Part shown: positions 1-7,417 of the stretch, piece by piece
Layout of the letters: each line of letters starts with the position of its first letter
Numbering within the stretch: position 1 is the first letter of the stretch
NCBI GenBank assembly: GCA_002842045.1
Contig: PHBX01000014.1
Location: forward strand, 27,792 to 91,791
Origin: Chloroflexi bacterium HGW-Chloroflexi-3
Lineage (GTDB): Bacteria; Chloroflexota; Anaerolineae; Anaerolineales; Anaerolineaceae
Direction: 5' to 3'
Length of the DNA: 64,000 bases
Position numbers and translations under genes: made by a program
Notes under the pieces: generated by a model
The model's database searches: none
Told to the model about the DNA's origin: nothing
The model's input: only the letters and a program-made list of their open reading frames with translations

Positions 1-682
1 CGGCATCCATGCTATTCTGGCTAATCCCAATAAACCCAAGTTGATTGGCGAGTTCATTGCGGTCTACAGGAAAACCGGTTCCTGCAGCTGCGCCACTTCC
101 CAGCGGCATTATTCCACATTCCTTCAGCGTGAATAAAAGTCGCTGGACATCTCGTTCCAGGGGCCAAAAGAAAGATAACCACCAGTGACTCAACAAGACT
201 GGCTGCGCCCTTTGTAAATGAGTATAAGATGGCATTACCACATTGATATCCTGTTCTGCCCGTTTGACCAATTGCGATTGAAATTGGCGAATCGCATCAA
301 TCAAGATTGGTATTGACTCAAGCAACCATAGGCGAAAATCTGTAGATACCTGGTCGTTTCGACTGCGACCTGTATGTAATTTCCCAGCTGTTGACCCTAT
401 GATTTCATATAATCGGCGTTCCACAGCTGAGTGGATGTCCTCATCTCCGGGTTGATATTGGAAGGTTAGGTTTTCAAACTCATTCAGGATTTGAGTTAAA
501 CCTGAAAGTAAATCTTTAAATTCAGACACATTCAGAATACCAATCTCGTGTAATTGTTGTGCCCAGGCAATACTGCCAGCAACATCCTGTTTGGCCAGAC
601 GCTGATCAAAATCAATGGAAGCATTTAACTTCCATGCATCGGCATCGCTTGTTCCTTGAAAACGACCTCCCCAAAGACTCAT
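1..682 (-). CDS. argH: Argininosuccinate lyase, N-terminal part (runs off window)
   Basis: ArgH cleaves argininosuccinate to arginine and fumarate, the last step of arginine synthesis, in the cytoplasm. The reading frame is open from position 682 to the window edge, about 227 codons, roughly half of the usual 460. The protein begins MSLWGGRF and contains the family blocks around DEDIHSAVERRL and GKLHTGRSRNDQV. Two ATGs lie side by side (685 and 682); an AGGAGG sits six bases before the second, which favours 682. The start lies only 11 bases after the argG stop codon, so the two genes are surely one operon. The C-terminal catalytic loop lies outside the window. Confidence 0.95.
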   Translation of the reverse strand, partial: MSLWGGRFQGTSDADAWKLNASIDFDQRLAKQDVAGSIAWAQQLHEIGILNVSEFKDLLSGLTQILNEFENLTFQYQPGDEDIHSAVERRLYEIIGSTAGKLHTGRSRNDQVSTDFRLWLLESIPILIDAIRQFQSQLVKRAEQDINVVMPSYTHLQRAQPVLLSHWWLSFFWPLERDVQRLLFTLKECGIMPLGSGAAAGTGFPVDRNELANQLGFIGISQNSMDA

Positions 683-692
683 CATTTACCTC

Positions 693-1955
693 CTAATCCC
701 GTTTGAAGCGCGAATAATCAGGTTTTGCCATTTTTACTCCGGAAACAGGCAAACCATTCATAGCCCTGACCTTTAAAGGAAGTCCAAACAAATGAATGAA
801 ACCCTGGGCATCTGATTGATCGTAAACATCTTCCTGCCCAAATGTGGCAAAATCTTCACGATAAAGACTGAACTTGCTCTTTCTGCCTACAGGGATAATA
901 CTGCCTTTATATAATTTAAGCTTTACCTCTCCCGTTACGGGTCCCTGGGTGGCATCCACAAAGGCATCCAAAGACTCTCTTAATGGAGAGAACCACATGC
1001 CGTCATAAACCAGTTCTGCGTATTTCAAAGCCACCAGATCTTTGTATTGGATAGTCTGTCGATCCAAAACCAGCGACTCCAATTCACGATGTGCTGCATA
1101 CAAAATGGTGCCACCAGGCGTTTCATAGACTCCATGGGATTTCATGCCTACCAGACGGCCTTCCACCAAATCAACTCTACCAATACCATGTGCACCTCCT
1201 AAGGCATTTAATTTCATTAATAACTGAGCCGGGTTGTAAGTTTCTCCATTGATAGCTACAGGTGTACCTGATTCGAACGTAATATCGACATATGCAGGCA
1301 ATTCAGGTGCATTTTCTGGTGAGGCAGACAATAAAAACATGCTTTCCTGTGGTTCCTTCCAGGGATCTTCCAACAAACCACCTTCATGGGAAAGATGCCA
1401 CAAATTACGATCACGGCTATAAATTGATTTTTCTGTCGCTGTTACCGGAACATTGTGCTCTTTTGCATATGCTATCGCGTCTTCCCGTGAGCGGATATCC
1501 CATTCTCTCCAGGGTGCAATTACCTGCAAGCGCGGATCCAAAGCGGCAAAAGTTAATTCAAAGCGGACCTGATCGTTTCCCTTGCCGGTTGCTCCGTGTG
1601 ATAAAGCATCCGCCCCAACCTCATGCGCAACATCAATCATGTGTTTGGCAATCAATGGACGTGCCATGGAAGTCCCCAACAAGTATTTACGTTCATAGAT
1701 TGCACCAGCTTTCATGGTTGGAAAGATATAATCTTCCACAAATTCATCCTTGAGATCGCGAATGATCAATTGGCTGGCGCCGGATGCCAGCGCTTTCTCT
1801 TCCAGACCATCCAATTCCTCCGCCTGACCGACATCTGCACAAAAGCAGACCACTTCGCAACCATAATTCTCCTTCAACCAGGGGACTATCACAGAAGTAT
1901 CCAGCCCCCCGGAATAAGCCAGCACTACTTTTTTCACTTCTTTTTTACTCATCAT
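693..1955 (-). CDS. argG: Argininosuccinate synthase
   Basis: ArgG joins citrulline and aspartate with ATP to give argininosuccinate. The 420-residue length is close to the family norm of about 400. The ATP-binding P-loop SGGLDTS is at residues 15-21, and the conserved stretch with [15 protein letters not shown] follows near residue 120. A start at the second ATG (1952) is equally possible; GTGAGG lies just upstream. It is followed directly by argH. Upstream lie a terminator, an Arg-rich leader peptide and a strong promoter, so expression is likely controlled by arginine through attenuation (inference). Confidence 0.97.
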   Translation of the reverse strand: MMSKKEVKKVVLAYSGGLDTSVIVPWLKENYGCEVVCFCADVGQAEELDGLEEKALASGASQLIIRDLKDEFVEDYIFPTMKAGAIYERKYLLGTSMARPLIAKHMIDVAHEVGADALSHGATGKGNDQVRFELTFAALDPRLQVIAPWREWDIRSREDAIAYAKEHNVPVTATEKSIYSRDRNLWHLSHEGGLLEDPWKEPQESMFLLSASPENAPELPAYVDITFESGTPVAINGETYNPAQLLMKLNALGGAHGIGRVDLVEGRLVGMKSHGVYETPGGTILYAAHRELESLVLDRQTIQYKDLVALKYAELVYDGMWFSPLRESLDAFVDATQGPVTGEVKLKLYKGSIIPVGRKSKFSLYREDFATFGQEDVYDQSDAQGFIHLFGLPLKVRAMNGLPVSGVKMAKPDYSRFKRD

Positions 1956-1983
1956 ACAGACCTCACTTTTTGATTATTGGAAT

Positions 1984-2015
1984 AAAAAAAGGCTCTCCGG
2001 GAAGGGGAGCCTTTT
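1984..2015 (-). terminator. Intrinsic terminator in the argG leader (attenuator)
   Basis: On the minus-strand transcript, AAAAGGCTC and GAGCCTTTT form a nine-base-pair stem around an 11-base loop, followed by seven U residues (1984-1990). It sits between the leader peptide stop and the argG start, 29 bases before the gene, so it would block argG unless another structure prevents it. Confidence 0.85.
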
Positions 2016-2082
2016 GCTTTGATATCACTAAAAAATTTATTTAATCCGTTAAAGCACTAATGCCCGTCTTCCCTGCGGAGAG
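1993..2082 (-). promoter_or_regulatory. Predicted antiterminator pairing in the argG leader
   Basis: The transcript segment at 2068-2082 (CUCUCC-GCA-GGGAAG) can pair with all 12 bases at 1993-2004 (CUUCCCGGAGAG), leaving only a three-base bulge. The second segment includes the 3' arm and loop of the terminator, so the two structures exclude each other. The first segment starts three bases after the last Arg codon of the leader peptide. A ribosome stalled on the early Arg codons would leave it free to pair. A competing pro-terminator hairpin is not obvious. Confidence 0.75.
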
Positions 2083-2133
2083 GATGCGGTTACGACGAAC
2101 ACGACGACGAAGAATGGTACTTGTTGGGATCAT
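2041..2133 (-). CDS. Arginine leader peptide (30 aa)
   Basis: A 30-codon ORF with six arginine codons packed into eight positions (residues 9-16, RRRVRRNR; Arg codons at 2101-2109, 2092-2097 and 2086-2088). It ends with TAA at 2041, 25 bases before the terminator stem. There is no Shine-Dalgarno sequence; the promoter predicts a transcript start 3-4 bases before the ATG, so translation would be leaderless or nearly so. The arrangement of promoter, Arg-rich peptide, antiterminator and terminator is that of a classical amino-acid attenuator, placed before argG. Too short for normal gene finders. Confidence 0.8.
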   Translation of the reverse strand: MIPTSTILRRRVRRNRILSAGKTGISALTD

Positions 2134-2143
2134 AATAGGCAAT

Positions 2144-2172
2144 AGTGTACTGGAAGTAATGTAGAATGTCAA
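2144..2172 (-). promoter_or_regulatory. Promoter of the argG-argH unit
   Basis: A perfect TTGACA at 2167-2172 is followed after 17 bases by TACACT at 2144-2149. The predicted start is near 2136-2137, immediately before the leader peptide ATG at 2133. It lies just after the end of the homoisocitrate dehydrogenase gene, so arg genes have their own promoter. Confidence 0.85.
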
Positions 2173-2243
2173 GTAATTGCCAGAAATGATTTTTTATTAA
2201 GGTTTGAAGAACTACGTTTCTATACATATCACCACGACGACCT

Positions 2244-3263
2244 TTATAAATTGGCTTGAATGCGATCAAGGATCACTTGAGTACCCGGGTTGTTCACGAT
2301 GGGATTGATTCCAAGATCCCCGAATTCAATCAAGCATTGATGGACGGCTGCTTCAATCCTATCGGCAATATCCTGTTGTTGCCAGACAAAACGGACGAGT
2401 AGTGCAGCACTCAGGATCGATGCGATCGGATTTGCGATTCCTTTTCCAGCGATATCGGGTGCTGATCCGTGTACAGGCTCAGCCAGCCCAATTCCCTCCC
2501 CTAAATTGAGCGATGGAGCTATTCCCATCCCACCACACCAATAGGCAGCCGCATCTGAGAGGATATCTCCAAAAAGATTTGTGGTTACCAATACATCATA
2601 TTTCTGTGGATCACTTAACATCCGGAAGGCAGCTACATCCACCAAAATCTCCTCAACTTCGATACGATATCCTTGCTGCTCATAGCAATATACAACTTCA
2701 CGAACGGTATCTCGAAACAGTCCATCGGTTAAAGGTAAAACATTAGCTTTATGAATGATCGATAATTTCTTTCTATTCAGTTGCTGCATGATGCGCATAC
2801 TTTGATCTGCAATTTGAAAAGAAGCCTGTCTGGTTATTACCCGGGTAGCGGTCGCCCGTCCATCCTGAAAGGTCTCCAATCCGGAATAAAGTCCCTCACT
2901 ATTCTCTCGCACCAGAAGCATATCTATGTCTGCGCGTGGAGAAATAACAGGCAAGCTTCTCACTGGACGAAGATTGGCAAACAAATTCAATTCCTGGCGC
3001 AGGGTAAGAATGGCAGAACGATATCCATGTACTTTATGGGAAGGAGATGAAACTGCACCAAACAACGCCGCCCCACAATCGCGTATAGCCTCCAGCGTTT
3101 GGGGTAAAACCGATACACCATGTTTCAGAAAACAATTCCAGCCCGCTTCGGCATACAACACCTCCAGATCTGGTATGATTTTTTCAAGTACCTGAACTGC
3201 TGCGGGAATAACCTCCAATCCAATTCCATCACCAGGGATTACACATAGTTTTGGCATCGACAA
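2244..3263 (-). CDS. Homoisocitrate dehydrogenase (isocitrate/isopropylmalate dehydrogenase family)
   Basis: NAD-dependent beta-decarboxylating dehydrogenase of 339 residues, predicted to convert homoisocitrate to 2-oxoadipate in lysine synthesis. The N-terminal nucleotide/substrate segment reads IPGDGIGLEV, the active-site stretch VRENSEGLYSG lies near residue 117, and the metal-binding block TTNLFGDILSD and the C-terminal EPVHGSAPDIAGKGIANP are intact. 3-isopropylmalate dehydrogenase (LeuB) is the closest alternative; the position behind lysX, homocitrate synthase and homoaconitase makes the lysine role much more likely. Last gene of the lys unit; the upstream lysU stop is seven bases away. 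Confidence 0.85.
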   Translation of the reverse strand: MSMPKLCVIPGDGIGLEVIPAAVQVLEKIIPDLEVLYAEAGWNCFLKHGVSVLPQTLEAIRDCGAALFGAVSSPSHKVHGYRSAILTLRQELNLFANLRPVRSLPVISPRADIDMLLVRENSEGLYSGLETFQDGRATATRVITRQASFQIADQSMRIMQQLNRKKLSIIHKANVLPLTDGLFRDTVREVVYCYEQQGYRIEVEEILVDVAAFRMLSDPQKYDVLVTTNLFGDILSDAAAYWCGGMGIAPSLNLGEGIGLAEPVHGSAPDIAGKGIANPIASILSAALLVRFVWQQQDIADRIEAAVHQCLIEFGDLGINPIVNNPGTQVILDRIQANL

Positions 3264-3269
3264 TCCTCT

Positions 3270-3761
3270 TTATTCCCCAGGTAATCGGCCATTTGTTTGA
3301 ATGTATGCCACCAACCCACCTGCGTTAATAATTTCTCGGGCGAATGGAGGGATTTCCGGAAGGCGAAGTATGCTATTCCTAACGATCAGTCGATTTTCCT
3401 CCAGATCAAGCGTACAAAAATCGAGATCAGACAACCGATCAACTACCTGAGGGGCCTCTATTAAGGTCAAACCGAGGTTAATGGCATTGCGATAGAAGAT
3501 TCTTGCAAAGCTTTTGGCGATGATTGCTCCAATTTGTCTGCGTTTTAATGCCAAAACGGCATATTCACGTGAAGAACCGCATCCAAAATTCTCGCCGGCA
3601 ACAATAATATCGCCAGCAACTGCCTGTTTGTTGAATTCAGGGTGCGCTTCAATAAAAGCAGCATCAGCAACATCCTCGTTCGGACGCATATAAGGGGCAT
3701 AACGTCCCGGAACAATTTGATCTGTATCAATATCGTCTCCAAATTTCCAGATATGAACCAT
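3270..3761 (-). CDS. lysU: Homoaconitase small subunit
   Basis: This 163-residue protein is the swivel-domain subunit that completes the homoaconitase active site together with LysT, hydrating and isomerising homocitrate-derived intermediates. It starts with the family signature DDIDTDQIVPGRY and carries the GENFGCGSSREYA block near residue 58. Length matches LeuD/LysU small subunits. The isopropylmalate isomerase subunit LeuD is the alternative; context favours lysine synthesis. It lies between the large subunit (gap 13 bases) and the dehydrogenase (gap 6 bases). Confidence 0.87.
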   Translation of the reverse strand: MVHIWKFGDDIDTDQIVPGRYAPYMRPNEDVADAAFIEAHPEFNKQAVAGDIIVAGENFGCGSSREYAVLALKRRQIGAIIAKSFARIFYRNAINLGLTLIEAPQVVDRLSDLDFCTLDLEENRLIVRNSILRLPEIPPFAREIINAGGLVAYIQTNGRLPGE

Positions 3762-3774
3762 AATTTCCTGTCTC

Positions 3775-5007
3775 CTATAATGACCTGGGGTCTGTTATTA
3801 CCCCTCGAATCGCTGAAGCTGCTGCCACCGCTGGTGATACCAGATAGATCTGTGAAGTCGGATCACCCATTCGTCCCTTGAAGTTTCGGTTTCCCGTGGA
3901 TAAACAAACATCATTTTTACCGAGAGTACCCTGATGTCTGCCCATGCAAGCACCACACCCTGGCGTGCTTATGACAGCACCAGCTGCAATCAAAGTAGAA
4001 AGAGTATCATCCGCCATGGCTCGCAATAGTTCATGGCTGGATGCTGGCGTAATGATAAATCGAACCAGCTCTGATATTTGCTGTCCTTTTATGATGAGAG
4101 CTGCTTCGCGCAGGTCTTCATAACGTCCATTGGTGCAGGTTCCCAAAAATATTTGATCAAATTTTCTGCCTGCTACTTTCGATATATCAACGACATGATC
4201 CACAGCGTGTGGTATAGCTATTTGTGGCTCGAGGGTCTCCAGGTTGATTTCCAGCGTACGATAATATGAGGTGTCAGGATCGACGAACAACCAATCAGGA
4301 ACGGTGAATCGTTTTCTTATTTCACCTGATGGGGGAACAATACCTGCTTTAGCACCTAATTCGACTGCCATACTGCACAAAGTCTGGCGTCCATGTAATG
4401 GCAGCCAATCTAATCCATGATATTCAATCGTTAGATAGGTAGCACCGGAAATTGATAGTTCGCGACCAATCCTCAAGGCCAGATCTTTTGGACCAACGCC
4501 AGGTTGAAATTTACCGCGAACCTGAATTTGTAATGTCTCCGGAACACGTAACCATGTTTTTCCTGTTGCCCAAATGGCAGCCACGTCTGTGGATCCCATA
4601 CCAGATCCGAATGCACCCACAGCACCATAACTTGTGGAATGGGAATCTGCACCAAGAACGATAAAGCCTGGTTGTGCAATACCCTCTTCAATCAACACCT
4701 GATGACAAATTCCTCTGCCTACTTCAAAAAATCGAATATTATTTCTGCGGGCAAAGGCACGAACTTTATTCTGATTTTCAGCGGTTCCGACTGTGGATGC
4801 AGGGGCTACGTGATCAAATGAAAACACAAGTTGATCGGGATTTTGGACAGAAGCTCTACCAAAATCATTCTGTAAAATATCAATTATCCCGGGAGTAAGT
4901 GAATCGTGGCTCATAACGACATCCGGTTGAACAACTACAATTTCGCCCGCTTGAACCACTCGGCCAAGTGCATTTGAGAAGATTTTCTCGGTTAATGTCT
5001 GACTCAT
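3775..5007 (-). CDS. lysT: Homoaconitase large subunit
   Basis: A 410-residue member of the aconitase/LeuC family that carries the [4Fe-4S] cluster. The segment GADSHSTSYGAVGAFGSGMG, the cysteine-containing FLGTCTNGR near residue 293 and the paired cysteines in TPGCGACMG near residue 353 supply the cluster ligands. The C-terminal NRNFKGRMG and SPAVAAASAIRG blocks are complete. It pairs with the small subunit encoded next and follows homocitrate synthase by only three bases, indicating tight co-translation. Confidence 0.88.
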   Translation of the reverse strand: MSQTLTEKIFSNALGRVVQAGEIVVVQPDVVMSHDSLTPGIIDILQNDFGRASVQNPDQLVFSFDHVAPASTVGTAENQNKVRAFARRNNIRFFEVGRGICHQVLIEEGIAQPGFIVLGADSHSTSYGAVGAFGSGMGSTDVAAIWATGKTWLRVPETLQIQVRGKFQPGVGPKDLALRIGRELSISGATYLTIEYHGLDWLPLHGRQTLCSMAVELGAKAGIVPPSGEIRKRFTVPDWLFVDPDTSYYRTLEINLETLEPQIAIPHAVDHVVDISKVAGRKFDQIFLGTCTNGRYEDLREAALIIKGQQISELVRFIITPASSHELLRAMADDTLSTLIAAGAVISTPGCGACMGRHQGTLGKNDVCLSTGNRNFKGRMGDPTSQIYLVSPAVAAASAIRGVITDPRSL

Positions 5008-5010
5008 TAA

Positions 5011-6186
5011 TTAGTCTCCTGCAATTCTTACAGGTTGATTCGTTTTTGTATCTTCAACTCGTTGGTGATACTCACGATATAAAATCGTATCAACATCATC
5101 CAGCGTTAATGGACGTTCATCCGAGTTCCGTTTGACCTCTTTGGTGATATGTTTGATATGGCTATCACTTAGGTCCAAACCTAACTGTTCAGACCGGAAC
5201 TTGATTGCATTCCAGCCAGTCAAACGATGGGCAATATTGATATAGCGGGTTAAACCAAAATCCTCAGGACATAAAACCTCGTAGGTGCTTGGGTTGTTAA
5301 GTATCGCTTTGGCATGAATACCGGCTTTATGGGTAAAAGCTGAGAAACCGGTGATGTAATTATTGAAGGGGATATCAACCTGTACTAATTCTGCAACGCG
5401 TTGATCCAATTCAACCAAAAGCGGAAGGTTGTATTTATGCACCAAACCCGGATTAATCGCATAAAGACGTGCAATTAAACCTCCCAACGGTGTAATGCCA
5501 TTGCGTTCACCGATACCCAAAACACTGGTATCCACATGCGTGGCACCAGCTTCCAGCGCTGCATAAGCGTTGGCTATTGCACAGCCGGTATCATTGTGAC
5601 CATGAAATTCAATATCCGCTTTAACCCTTTTACGGAGTTCGGATACCAGGTTATAAACCTGCATCGGTGTTCCTATCCCCACGGTATCTGCAATCCCAAC
5701 CCGATTAATCCCAATCGCATCGACAGCCTCATAGACAGCAAACAAATCTTCAGGATTACTACGCAGACTATCCTCGGTCGAGAAACGCATTTCAACGTTT
5801 TGAGATTTTAAATATGTGAAAACTTCCTGTGCCAATTCGATAATTTCAGGCACACTTTTTCCATGACTGAAATCGCGCAACTGTGAAGAAGTGCCGATAA
5901 CCACATCTACGCCATCCACGCCAGTTTCAACTGCGCGTCGGACATCATTAAGCGCACAGCGTGTGTGGGTGACAATTTTTGCCCGCAGTCCTAAACGGGC
6001 TATCGCCACACAATCGCGTTCGCTCTGTGGAGATGCCTGTGGCGTGGTTAATTCCAGATATTCCACGCCAAATGCATCCAGCATTCGTGCTATTTCTACT
6101 TTTTGATCATGTGTAAAAAAGGTGTTGACGAATTGTTCCCCTTCTCGTAATGTTGATTCAATGATGCTAAAATTTTCCAGACTCAT
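5011..6186 (-). CDS. Homocitrate synthase
   Basis: Condenses 2-oxoglutarate with acetyl-CoA, the entry step of the alpha-aminoadipate route. The 391-residue protein has the DRE-TIM metallolyase signature STLREGEQF near residue 10, the metal-binding [11 protein letters not shown] at about 199-209 and the [11 protein letters not shown] loop typical of homocitrate synthases rather than isopropylmalate synthases. No C-terminal LeuA dimer regulatory domain is present. Located 17 bases after lysX. Isopropylmalate or citramalate synthase are less likely alternatives because of the companion genes. Confidence 0.88.
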   Translation of the reverse strand: MSLENFSIIESTLREGEQFVNTFFTHDQKVEIARMLDAFGVEYLELTTPQASPQSERDCVAIARLGLRAKIVTHTRCALNDVRRAVETGVDGVDVVIGTSSQLRDFSHGKSVPEIIELAQEVFTYLKSQNVEMRFSTEDSLRSNPEDLFAVYEAVDAIGINRVGIADTVGIGTPMQVYNLVSELRKRVKADIEFHGHNDTGCAIANAYAALEAGATHVDTSVLGIGERNGITPLGGLIARLYAINPGLVHKYNLPLLVELDQRVAELVQVDIPFNNYITGFSAFTHKAGIHAKAILNNPSTYEVLCPEDFGLTRYINIAHRLTGWNAIKFRSEQLGLDLSDSHIKHITKEVKRNSDERPLTLDDVDTILYREYHQRVEDTKTNQPVRIAGD

Positions 6187-6203
6187 TATTTTGCTCCTAT
6201 GAC

Positions 6204-7079
6204 TTAGATTCTGACCTGATTGTTAAAAGATTGATTTGCCACCATATTGATGATGGTATCCACCATTTTTCCGGGAATATCTACACCGGTTGGCTCTACA
6301 CTATTTTTGAATTCCATGGTGTGATTGACTTCATTGACCCATAATTTACCTGAAGGGTCCTGCATTAAATCAACCGCAACAATATCACCACCAACCGCTC
6401 GTGCTGCAGCAACAGATAATGAATCAATCTCAGGTGTAATCGGACAATTCCCCGCTATGCCACCCCGGGCGGTGTTGGTGATCCAATGCTCCGAACGGCG
6501 TGTTATCGCGCAGATGGTTTCTCCACCCACTACAAATGAGCGAATATCACGGTCACCTTTATCGATGTATTCCTGAATATAGAAAATCGAATGCTGCACA
6601 GAGCCAAGAGCTGCCTTGTGCTCCAGAACTGCTTCGGCAGCTTCCCGGCAGGTGATTAATGCCAGTAAACGGCCCCAGGATCCAATGGTTGGTTTCAGCA
6701 CGACCGGATATCCCATCTCTTCGATCGTTTCGAGGGCTGCCTCCGGGGTGAGTGCCAGACGAACTTTAGGGGTTGGTATCTGATTACGGATTAATGCCAG
6801 GGTTGTATTTTTCTTGTCACCACACATCCGCAACGTGTAGGCAGAGTTTATACAGGGAATATTCCAGGCTTCAAAGATTTCAAGTGCAGTCTGCGCCTGT
6901 GAATGACTGATACAGCGATCCAGCAACACATCATACTGTAGCCAACGATCCATATTATGAAGATCAAATACAACTTCACGCACATCTATCAAATCAAAAT
7001 CCACATTCCGCTGCTTAAAACTATCCATTAACATTTTTTCTTCTTTGCGAATCCTTGAAAATAAAATTCCTGCTTTCAT
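6204..7079 (-). CDS. lysX: Alpha-aminoadipate--LysW ligase LysX
   Basis: An ATP-grasp ligase of 291 residues that attaches alpha-aminoadipate to the C-terminal glutamate of the carrier protein LysW. Visible features are the N-terminal [10 protein letters not shown] segment, the ATP-grasp loop with GSWGRLLA, the NTARGG motif, and the C-terminal metal/ATP block [21 protein letters not shown] lies five bases before the ATG at 7079. The closely related glutamate ligase ArgX is possible in bifunctional systems. LysW and the later LysZ/Y/J/K genes are absent from this window, so they must lie elsewhere. First structural gene after the two Lys attenuators. Confidence 0.9.
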   Translation of the reverse strand: MKAGILFSRIRKEEKMLMDSFKQRNVDFDLIDVREVVFDLHNMDRWLQYDVLLDRCISHSQAQTALEIFEAWNIPCINSAYTLRMCGDKKNTTLALIRNQIPTPKVRLALTPEAALETIEEMGYPVVLKPTIGSWGRLLALITCREAAEAVLEHKAALGSVQHSIFYIQEYIDKGDRDIRSFVVGGETICAITRRSEHWITNTARGGIAGNCPITPEIDSLSVAAARAVGGDIVAVDLMQDPSGKLWVNEVNHTMEFKNSVEPTGVDIPGKMVDTIINMVANQSFNNQVRI

Positions 7080-7090
7080 GTTATCCTTTC

Positions 7091-7130
7091 AAAAAATAAA
7101 AAAGCTTACCATTCCGGCAAGCTCTTTTTT
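7091..7130 (-). terminator. Second terminator in the lysX leader (attenuator 2)
   Basis: On the minus-strand transcript, GCUUGCC (7116-7122) and GGUAAGC (7104-7110) form a seven-pair stem with a five-base loop, extended by A-U pairs and followed by a long U tract (7091-7103). It ends a few bases before the lysX ribosome-binding site. Confidence 0.85.
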
Positions 7131-7205
7131 CTGATAATTCCAAAAAAATGGTCAAAAAAATTAAAAACTCACCAGATACCGATCCGGTTTCTGCTTCTTG
7201 ACCAT
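7108..7205 (-). promoter_or_regulatory. Alternative pairings that could switch terminator 2
   Basis: Three segments form a classical switch. Segment 1 (7198-7205, AUGGUCAA) lies inside the Lys codons of the leader peptide. Segment 2 (7145-7155) contains UUGACCAU, an exact complement of segment 1. Segment 2 can instead pair, through ACCAUUUU, with GGAAUGGU at 7108-7115, which is the loop and part of the 3' arm of terminator 2. A ribosome stalled on the Lys codons would hide segment 1 and free segment 2 to break the terminator. Confidence 0.65.
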
Positions 7206-7241
7206 CTTCTTTATCGTATTAAATAAGATTTTTTTGTTCAT
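7161..7241 (-). CDS. Lysine leader peptide 2 (26 aa)
   Basis: A 26-codon ORF with seven lysine codons: residues 3-4, 11-12, 15-16 and 18, the last five in the cluster KKMVKKQK. AAAGG lies about six bases before the ATG at 7241, so it has its own ribosome-binding site. It stops at 7161, about 40 bases before terminator 2, and lies directly upstream of a lysine biosynthesis operon. This is the expected form of a lysine attenuator. Confidence 0.8.
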   Translation of the reverse strand: MNKKILFNTIKKMVKKQKPDRYLVSF

Positions 7242-7251
7242 CAATACCTTT

Positions 7252-7281
7252 AAAATAAAAACCTCGCCTTGTCTGGCGAGG
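7252..7281 (-). terminator. First terminator in the lysX leader (attenuator 1)
   Basis: A perfect seven-pair GC-rich stem, CCTCGCC with GGCGAGG, closes a six-base loop (7262-7281) and is followed on the transcript by UUUUUAUUUU. It lies between leader peptide 1 and leader peptide 2, so transcription faces two terminators in series before lysX. Confidence 0.88.
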
Positions 7282-7318
7282 GTAAATGCAATTCAAAATC
7301 GTTCAAACAACCAGACAA
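7269..7318 (-). promoter_or_regulatory. Predicted antiterminator pairing for terminator 1
   Basis: UUGUCUGG at 7311-7318 is an exact eight-base complement of CCAGACAA at 7269-7276, which is the loop plus the inner end of the terminator 1 stem. The first segment begins four bases after the stop codon of leader peptide 1. A ribosome stalled on the Lys codons at 7337-7348 would leave it free, while one at the stop codon would cover it, giving the right sign of regulation. Confidence 0.65.
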
Positions 7319-7321
7319 TAT

Positions 7322-7381
7322 CTAAAATATGTTGGTCTTTGCCTTCTTAGTTAAGGAAATGGAATTGAATTGATTGTTCAT
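7322..7381 (-). CDS. Lysine leader peptide 1 (19 aa)
   Basis: A 19-codon ORF, MNNQFNSISLTKKAKTNIF, with three lysine codons in four positions (7337-7348). The promoter predicts transcript start near 7383, two bases before the ATG at 7381, so the peptide would be translated from a leaderless message. It is followed by the antiterminator segment and terminator 1. The Lys content alone is weak evidence; the position and the matching RNA pairing make the call. Confidence 0.6.
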   Translation of the reverse strand: MNNQFNSISLTKKAKTNIF

Positions 7382-7389
7382 AGATAATG

Positions 7390-7417
7390 ATTATAAAAGC
7401 AATTTAATATTTGTCAA
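7390..7417 (-). promoter_or_regulatory. Promoter of the lys operon
   Basis: Consensus TTGACA at 7412-7417, a 16-base spacer and consensus TATAAT at 7390-7395. The -35 box overlaps the stop codon of the upstream toroid gene, so the lys operon is independently transcribed. Confidence 0.88.
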
